A stretch of 64,000 nt of DNA from Panicum virgatum (Eukaryota > Streptophyta > Magnoliopsida > Poales > Poaceae). A program made the position numbers and the translations under genes. The DNA is taken from NCBI RefSeq assembly GCF_016808335.1, contig NC_053140.1, positions 27,894,086 through 27,958,085 of the forward strand, in the 5' to 3' direction. Shown here piece by piece: positions 57,291 to 64,000 of this stretch (within the stretch, counting starts at the first letter, position 1; every line of letters starts with the position of its first letter). The notes under the pieces were generated by a model. It was not told the DNA's origin, ran no database searches, and saw only the letters and a list, made by a program, of their open reading frames with translations.

Positions 57291-57834
57291 AAACACGTCA
57301 AATCATTACGCGCAGCATATGAATACAAACATTATGAGTAATCATTTATAAATTATATAAAATCGAAACATGGTCAAAAAATTATGAAATTTGTCGTGCA
57401 CTCACGTTATCATATATGGACTCTGTGGTATAAAGTTGGTTTGCATTATTAACTTGTTTCACAAACACTGCTTAGAAACCAATGATTCTCCGAAAAAGAT
57501 CCGTATACTTATGAAGATTTTAGTTACGTCTGAATGCGTAATGACTTGCAAATAATAATTTGGGTTCTAAACTTTTCCAATAGGCAATAAACCACATAAA
57601 AGAAGTTCATGTTGAATCACGACAATTTTCTGGATTTTTTGGCCATTTTTTGAATTTTTAGTACTATTATAATTAAAGTGGTATTATTTAAATTGACATA
57701 AACATGCATAAAAATAAAAAAAAATCAAAGAAGCACTTCATATGATATGCTTAGTTAACTTGGTAATAATTATCAATTTACATTTATTAAATTTAGTGAA
57801 ACATGATTGGAAAATAAATTAGTTAAAAAAATAG
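57291..57834. other. AT-rich spacer inside the CACTA element
   Basis: About 540 bp, AT-rich; no gene, no repeat-array motif. Confidence 0.6.
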
Positions 57835-58085
57835 GTTTGTCGTATGCCAAAAATCTAGGGCACACGGCAAAGTGGTGATTTCTAGAAAAGAAGAATTTCA
57901 ATTTAAATTAATAAAATGTTTGCCGCGTGTCCTTTGTGTGGCACACGGCGAACTTATTTCTTCGCCATGTGCCAAGATCCAGGACACACGGTAAACGCTT
58001 GTTTCAGAATAAAAGAAAAATTAAAAAACTTTCGCCGTGTGTTGTATTGTTTTGCCGTGTGTAGTAGATCTGACACAGGGCAAAG
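57835..58085. repeat. Second subterminal repeat cluster of the CACTA element
   Basis: About seven more copies of GCCGTGTGCC/GGCACACGGC variants, separated from the first array by the AT-rich spacer. Confidence 0.75.
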
Positions 58086-58109
58086 TGTTTAACACTTAGC
58101 CGTTTTGAA

Positions 58110-58995
58110 CGCTCTCTCTCACTCCCGCGCCGCCGCCCCCGCGCCCCGCACCGCCGGCCCGAGCTCCGCCCCGCCCCGTCCCAAACTCCTCCCCGCCCCG
58201 TCCCGAGCTCCGCCCCGCCCCGTCCGTCCCGCCGTCACGCCCCGCCCCGCCCCGCCCCGCACCCCCACCACCCGTCGCGCCGCCGCGGTCCGGCCCGCCC
58301 CTCCCCGCCCATCGCGCCACCGCGGCCCAGCCCCGACGCACCGACGCCGCCCTACCCCGTCCGTCGCGGCGCCCCGCCCCGTCCGTCGCGGCCCGCCCCG
58401 TCCCGTCCGTCGCGGCCCGCCCCGTCCCGTCCGTCGCGGCCCGCCCCGTCCCGTCCGTCGCCACGCCCTGCCCCGCTCGACCCCGATGTTGCCGGCCCTG
58501 CCCCGTCCGGCCCCGATGCGCCATGCCCCGAGCTCCACCCCGAGCTTCGGCCCGAGCCGCGCCCCGAGCTTCGGCAAGCCCCGCACCGAGCTCCTCCTCG
58601 CCCGGCCCCGACGCGCCATGCCGCCGCAGCCCTGCTCCATCGCGCCGCCGCGGTCCACCCCGCCCCGCCCAGTCCGTCGTGCCACCGTGGCCCTGCCCCG
58701 TGCACTGCTGTGGCCCTGCTCGGTGCGGAGAGAGGAGGTCACGTCCCACCGGCCCCGTCCGTCGCGCCGCAACGGTCCACCCCGCCCCGTCCCGCCCCGC
58801 CCGTCGCGCCGCTGCGGCCCTGCCCCGTGCGCCGCCTCGGCCCTGCTCGGCGCGGAGAGAAGGGCCGCGGTCCCGCCCTGCCCGTCGCTGAGACTCTACC
58901 CCGACGCCACGGTCAGTGAGTCCACAGCCCCACCCCGACGAGGCCGAGCTCTGCCTCGGCCCACCGCGACACCGCGCCCCCCGGTGCGGCTTTGA
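58110..58995. repeat. GC-rich low-complexity block with tandem repeats
   Basis: It is built of CCCCGCCCCGTCCGTCGC-like words. At about 58365-58462 a 26-bp unit (CCGTCCGTCGCGGCCCGCCC plus CGTCC) repeats about four times. Frames over 200 codons exist on both strands but are Arg/Pro/Ala or Gly/Arg repeats produced by composition. A further GC-rich leader-like stretch leads to the transposase gene. Confidence 0.8.
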
Positions 58996-59628
58996 CCCGC
59001 CGTCGTCCCAGCCGTACGTTTGACCAGCCCGACCCTGTGCCCTCTCTTTTTGTTTATTTAAATTTGAATGGTGATATTGAATTTTTCAATTGACACAATT
59101 TTGTTAATTATATTGGGACAAGGAGGAGAGAGAGGAGGATGACGAGGAGAAGGAGGCCACGCCTCGCACGCCTCGAGCCCATAGGTAAGCGGCATAAGCA
59201 ACCCTTGCTTTTTAGCATTATGTTCGTAGCTGACGTAACTTAGGCGTCTCCCGTTCGAAAGAGATATGGTACGGAATATGCAAATCTTTGCATATCTATA
59301 TCCGTATCTGTTTCGAATTGTCCACGTCATTTAGATAGCCAAGGGTGCGTAGATATGGTTAGTTTTCTTGGTCAACTCCGATCCATGCCAGACTTTCGGA
59401 ATCACCTCCCTGTTGTTCTCCGGATACACAATCTCCTTGGCAGGACATGTATTTGGAGAGCAGCGGGGAGGTGCTGCCGACATTCTGTCTCGGCTAGGAG
59501 TGGATCATGGAAACCAACCATATCTACGCAGCATGGTCTGGGATTAGGACCTATCTTCACCTATTAGAGTTTGTTAGACATCGTGTACATGAAATCGATT
59601 TTTAAATTTCTCACTCGTATGTTAAAGG

Positions 59629-62600
59629 ATGGATGACCGTGAGTGGATGTACAAGGGCTGGCAGAGCGACCAAGAGTATATTGAGTTTGCTCTAAAGGTC
59701 GATGACTTCTTGAAAAAGACATTTGATAGAGGACAAAGTAGAATGCCGTGTCGATGCAGCAAGTGTCAAAACATAATTCATCATTCACAACTCACTATGG
59801 GTAAACACATTATCACAAATGGGTTTGTGGAAAACTATACCCGGTGGATCTGCCATGGTGAAGCCCATCGTGCGAGAGAAGAGGTGGTCAGACAACGCAT
59901 CGATGATTATGATGCTGATGTCGGTTGCGCAGACATTTTAGCTGACTTTCATGAAGCACACTTCAAAGAAGGACCTAGAGAGGAACCGCCAGAGCCTACG
60001 GCAAAGCAGTATTACGACATGTTGTCTGCGGCACAGAAACCACTTCACCAGCATACCAATGTTTCTCAATTCGATGCTATTGCACGCGTACTGGCCCTAT
60101 TGTCTGAGTGTGGCATTAGTCGGGATGGCTTCGACAAAATGTTGACGGTTTTTGGTAGTCTGCTTCCGGAAGGACACATTCTTCCAAAGAGTATGTACGA
60201 GGCACAAAAACTTCTTCGTAGTCTTAAGATGCCATATGAGAAGATACATGCTTGTCCGAAGGGATGCATGTTGTTTAGGAAAGAATATGCAGACGCAAAC
60301 TACTATATAGAATGTAAATCGTCTCGGTGGCTGGAGGTAGACTCTGGTGATGGTCAAAAGAAACAGCTCAAAAAACCAGTGAAAATCATATGGTACCTTC
60401 CATTCATACCGAGAATCCAACGTCTGTTCATGATCAAGGAGTCAGCACAACAGATGAGATGGCACAAAAACGGCAAACACTACTGTCCTGAGAAGATGAT
60501 ACATCCATCCGATGGTGAAGCATGGAAACATTTTGACAGGCGTCGCACAATGAAAGCTCTGGAGGCTCGAAATGTACGTGTTGCGTTGGCAACTGATGGA
60601 TTCAATCCTTATGGAATGACGGCTGCCCCGTACAGTTGTTGGCCCGTGTTTGTTATCCCCCTCAACCTCCCCCCTGGAGTTATCTTTCAATGGCAGAACA
60701 TATTCTTGTCATTGATAATTTCTGAATATCCGAGGGATAATATGAGTTTTTATATGGAGCCTCTTATTGATGATTTTCTCCATGCTTGGGAGGAAGGTGT
60801 ATGGACATATGACCGAGCTACAAAGACAAACTTCAAAATGCGAGTGTAATACATGTACTCCCTGCATGACTTGCCAGCGTATGCAATATTCTGCGGCTGG
60901 TGTGTGCACGGGAAGTTCCCTTGCCCAGTATGCAAGGCAGCTATGAGGTTCATCTGGTTGGCGAAGGGTGGCAAGTATTTTTCGTTCGACAAGCACCGAC
61001 AATTCCTCCCTATTCACCATCCATTCCGACGTGACATCAAGAACTTTACGAAAGGTGTCATGGTTGATGACCCTCCACCACAGATGATGTCAGGTGCCGC
61101 AGTCCGTGAGTGGTTACAGTCGCTGAGGGTTAAAGAAGGTGGTGGTTTTGTGGGTTATGGCGAAGAACATGCCTGGACTCAGAAGTCAGGCCTGTGGAGG
61201 CTCCCCTACATGGATGATCTTCTTCTTCCTCATAACATTGATATGAAGCACTCAGAAAAGAATATCACTGAGGCACTCTGGGGGTACAATCATGGACATT
61301 CTTGATAAAACAAAGGACAATGTTAAGGCCCGAGTGGATCAAGCTAGTTTATGCGATAGACCAACACTGAATATTCCGCCACCCAAAGATGGTAAGAAAT
61401 GGAAAAAGCCTCCAGCTGAATTCGTCCTGAAGAAGCAGCAAAGGAAAGAACTACTAGAATGGTTCCAAACTTTAATGTTCCCCGATGGGCATGTAGTGAA
61501 TCTAAGGAGGGGTGAACTTATCTACTATGCGAATCAATGGGCTGAAGAGTCATGACTACCACATATGGATTGAGCGGCTTCTTCCGGTGATGGTTTGGGG
61601 CTATCTCCCTGACCATGTCTGGCAAGTGCTGGCGGAGTTAAGCAATTTCTTCTGCTAGCTATGTGCTAAGGAGTTGTCTCGGGCTGTGGTTGAACAAATG
61701 GAAAAATTGGCCCCTGTGTTGCTTTGTAAGTTGGAGAAAATCTTTCCACCCGACTTCTTCAATCCGATGTAGCATATGATTTTGCACCTCCCGTATGAGG
61801 CACGGATGGGGGGGGCTGTTCAGGGCCATTGGTGCTACTCAATTGAGAGACAACAAAAGATCCTTCAAACCAAATGTAAAAATAAATGTAAAATAGAAGC
61901 TTCCATTGCAGAAGCATATATTCTGGATGAGGTCTCCAACTACACAACAAAATACTATGGTGAAACCCTTCCAAGCATGCATAATCCACCCACTCATTAC
62001 AATGAAGGCAAAAATGAAATGAATATCAGCCTCTTCAAAGGCCAACTTGGAAGTGCAAGTGGTGCGACTCCTAAGGCCTTGCTCAATAAAGAGTTGCGCA
62101 CTATCATGATGTATGTGTTGACGAACCTAGTGGAAGTCGAGCCATACATACAGTAAGTTCTCAACAAACTATTTCCTCGAGTATTAACTATTCTGCATCC
62201 AATCCCCTTTACCTCTCGTTTATATAGGGAATTTACTTAACAATTCTGGCGTCGCCGAAGAGTTCCAACCCCACAGGAAGTTGACGCCCTTCTTAAGTAC
62301 GGTGCGGGACAAAGAGCCCCCGATTTCATTTCTTGGTTCAAGCACAAGGTATAACAAATCATCATGCTTGTTAGACATTTGAAGTTCTTTGTCTGTGTGA
62401 ATAGTATAACAAACCATCATGCTTCTACCTGCAGGTCCAAAATGATGCGTCTATGTGTCCCGAGTTGAGACAAGTTGCCAACGGTTGTGCCTATAGGGTC
62501 TTTTCATACTCCGGTTATGATGTCAATGGATATTGCTTTCACACAAAAAGCCACGAGCAGAGTCAGCCCAATCGAAGAACAACAAATTCCGGTGTTTGTA

Positions 62601-63235
62601 CGACATCCCTTGATGGGGTCGAGTATTATGGCATAATTGAAGAAATCTATGAACTCACATTTCATGGTTGCGAACCTCTTAAGCCTGTCATATTCAAATG
62701 CCATTGGTTTGATCCTAATGAAGTGCGACGGACCCCTCATCTCGGCCTAGTCGAAATTCACCAGTCATCAGTGTATCCAGGAGACGATGTCTATATTGTG
62801 GCTCAACAAGCCACACAAGTTCATTATCTCTCATATCCGTGCAAAACCGACGATCGCCTTATGGGTTGGAACGTTGTGTACAAGGTATCACCACACAGTA
62901 AAGTACCTATTCCAAATAATGAGGATTACAACATAGACCCAAACACATATGACGGGGAGTTCTTTCAAGAAGATGGGCTTGAAGGGCATTTTGAGATAGA
63001 CTTAACCGGAGTGATCAAAATGGAAGTACACGATGATAAAATGGTTGATGACGAGGACGCTGGTGAGGAGGTTCGCAATGCGAAGGATCTAGAATTACTT
63101 GAGTGATTACAATTAGGCGATGACAATGAGGATGAAATTCCACCTTTAGAGCACGAGCTTGAACTTCTCGACTTGCGTGATAGTGATGATGAGACATATG
63201 ATCCAGCTAATCCCGATGAAGATGATTATTTCTAA
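59629..63235 (+). pseudogene. TNP2-type CACTA transposase gene (multi-exon, decayed)
   Basis: The start is ATG 59629 (MDDREWMYKGWQSD). Domains in order: the transposase-associated zinc-binding domain (RMPCRCSKCQNII, codons 40-55), the TNP2 transposase_21 core (about 59990-61300, LATDGFNPYGM), a DUF4218-type domain (about 61550-62150, KLEKIFPPDFFNPM, HLPYEARMGG), and after two short introns (62153-62227 and 62349-62434, GT-AG) a DUF4216-type domain (YGIIEEIYELTF, KCHWFDP) with an acidic tail to TAA 63233-63235. TNP2 cuts and joins CACTA ends. Lesions: TAA at 60847-60849, a one-base shift in the G run near 61280-61284, another shift near 61505-61515, TAG near 61656 and 61770, TAA near 62240, TGA at 63104-63106. 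The protein is not makeable in full. Confidence 0.85.
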
Positions 63236-63361
63236 TACATGTATGATCCGTACTAATTGATTTATTAATGTTACTTTTTAATTATGTCGTATTTATTTTC
63301 TTTCTCTTTATAAGATCATTTTGTATATATGTGCTGATTGGTTTACTATTTTTAATTGCAG
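63236..63361 (+). other. Intergenic spacer between the two CACTA genes
   Basis: AT-rich, ending in TTTTTAATTGCAG, a good splice acceptor before 63362. The next exon may therefore belong to a transcript that begins upstream, even in the TNP2 gene, as in En/Spm elements where both proteins come from one spliced transcript. Confidence 0.5.
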
Positions 63362-64000
63362 GTGATTGAAGAAAGATGCTGGGCAGCGGACTTCAACGAT
63401 CGGTCGCCTCACTGTACAGAAGAATGATGCCACACTCGGATGCTGGTGAGGGCTCAGATAGGAGTTCCGGGTTGGGGAGAGGCAAGGGTCGAGGGAAGGG
63501 TGGACCCAAGAGCAGTCGAGGGAAGGGTGGAGGCAGGAGGCGTCGATAGCCTTCCCCTATACCGCCATCTCAGGAGGAGGAGGAGGAGGAGGAGGAGGAG
63601 GAGCCTGCCCAGGACCAAGAGCAGGAGCGGGAGGAGGAGGAGTGGCAGGCGGACGCGCAGGAGGAGGAGGGGGAGTCGTCTGAGGAGGTGGACATAGCCG
63701 AGGATACCTCTACGCCGGTTGTCTGGTTGCGAGGTCCCTCGCGACTCCCAGATAGGCCGATACCTGCTGCCTTGCGCCCGCTGATTCGACCATGCGGGGA
63801 TATGTAAGTAATTTGACATGTTATTACTACCTTTTCATTTTCTAACTCAAAAATCATGGTACAAACTAATATTTTCTCTTAATCACTTTTGCAGGAGTTG
63901 GACTGTCCTCAATGGCGATGCTCACAAACGCAAGGTCAACGGCATCCTGGGTCTTTTGTGCAGGGACCACTTCCCAGGCCTGGTCCACTATCAAGGACGG
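63362..64000 (+). pseudogene. Start of the second CACTA gene (TNPD/TNPA-like, transposase_24 type), partial
   Basis: ATG 63376 opens an Arg/Gly/Lys-rich N-terminus (MLGSGLQRSVAS, then GRGKGRGKGG) that hits TAG at 63547-63549. The same frame continues with a Glu run (GAG repeat at 63574-63602), an acidic region and LPDRPIPAALRPLIRPCG. A GT-AG intron of 91 bp (63804-63894) joins GDM to SWTVLNGDAHKRKVNGILG, running off the window at LVHYQG. The motif around the junction is the start of the transposase_24-type domain found in the second protein of plant CACTA elements, which binds the subterminal repeats. The TAG suggests decay unless translation starts after it. Confidence 0.65.

Larger units (their letters stand above)
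56766..64000 (+). mobile_element. CACTA (En/Spm-type) transposon, left part, continuing beyond the window
   Basis: It starts CACTACCGGAAACC at 56766, preceded by ATA (probable 3-bp duplication; right end not in the window). Next come two arrays of TTCGCCGTGTGCC-type subterminal repeats, a GC-rich block, a TNP2-type transposase gene with its usual domain set and introns, and the start of the second CACTA gene. This order is that of autonomous grass CACTA elements. The transposase frame is broken, so this copy is not self-sufficient. Confidence 0.9.

Noticed and set aside
58105..58995. Long reading frames on both strands (up to 296 codons) rich in Arg/Pro/Ala or Gly
   Set aside because: They arise from GC-rich low-complexity repeats; overlapping frames of similar length exist in several phases and no domain is visible.

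Overview
The window is eukaryotic, plant nuclear DNA, almost certainly from a grass (Poaceae). The evidence is the element content: Ty3/gypsy retrotransposons of the chromovirus (Tekay/Del), Tat and Athila types, CACTA transposons with 'CACTACCGG' and 'CACTAGTAC' termini, a hAT element with 8-bp target duplications, a Stowaway MITE, spliceosomal GT-AG introns and GC-rich gene-like leaders. I cannot name the genus. I see no convincing ordinary host gene. Nearly every base belongs to a mobile element, and the elements are nested in one another.

Layout. 1-433: right end of a CACTA element. 456-28306: Tat-lineage LTR retrotransposon 1. Its gag front is missing and the gap holds a truncated foreign LTR (1686 to about 4735). 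Its gag/protease junction is split by a chromovirus (5657-18506, perfect CGGGC duplication). The 3' LTR of that chromovirus is itself split by a 1.04-kb hAT element (16495-17535, perfect CTGGAATG duplication). Downstream of its integrase, element 1 carries two antisense genes: a five-exon gene with a plant mobile domain (PMD) and an acidic Ser/Asp-rich ORF. 28312-29338: unassigned flank. 29339-34386: an unclassified, non-coding inverted-repeat element. 34387-35167 together with 53225 to about 55200: probably a second, diverged member of the same family. It was split by Tat-lineage LTR retrotransposon 2 (35168-53224, perfect GTGGC duplication), which in turn is split by an antisense, pol-less Athila-type element (37072 to about 46841). 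55211-55382: Stowaway MITE. 55420-55644: end of a CACTA-like element. 55645-56765: degenerate sequence. 56766 to the window end: left part of a large CACTA element with subterminal repeat arrays, a GC-rich block, a decayed TNP2 transposase gene and the start of a second gene.

How it works together. The chromovirus is the most complete retroelement: it has LTRs, PBS, gag with an apparent 111-bp intron, protease, RT, RNase H, integrase, chromodomain and PPT. It has an in-frame TAG before its zinc knuckle and an Asp-to-Asn change in the RT catalytic box, so it is probably not autonomous. Elements 1 and 2 share the Tat architecture (archaeal-type second RNase H in element 1, a long 3' region with antisense genes in both). 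Both are defective, element 2 mainly by internal deletions. The Athila-type element keeps gag-protease and a 3' ORF but lacks RT, RNase H and integrase. Most visible stop codons fit C-to-T or G-to-A change.

The most interesting structures are the spliced antisense PMD gene inside element 1, the parallel but different antisense gene at the same place in element 2, the gag intron of the chromovirus, and the paired inverted-repeat elements at 29-35 kb. All domain names rest on reading motifs in the translations. No database search was possible.
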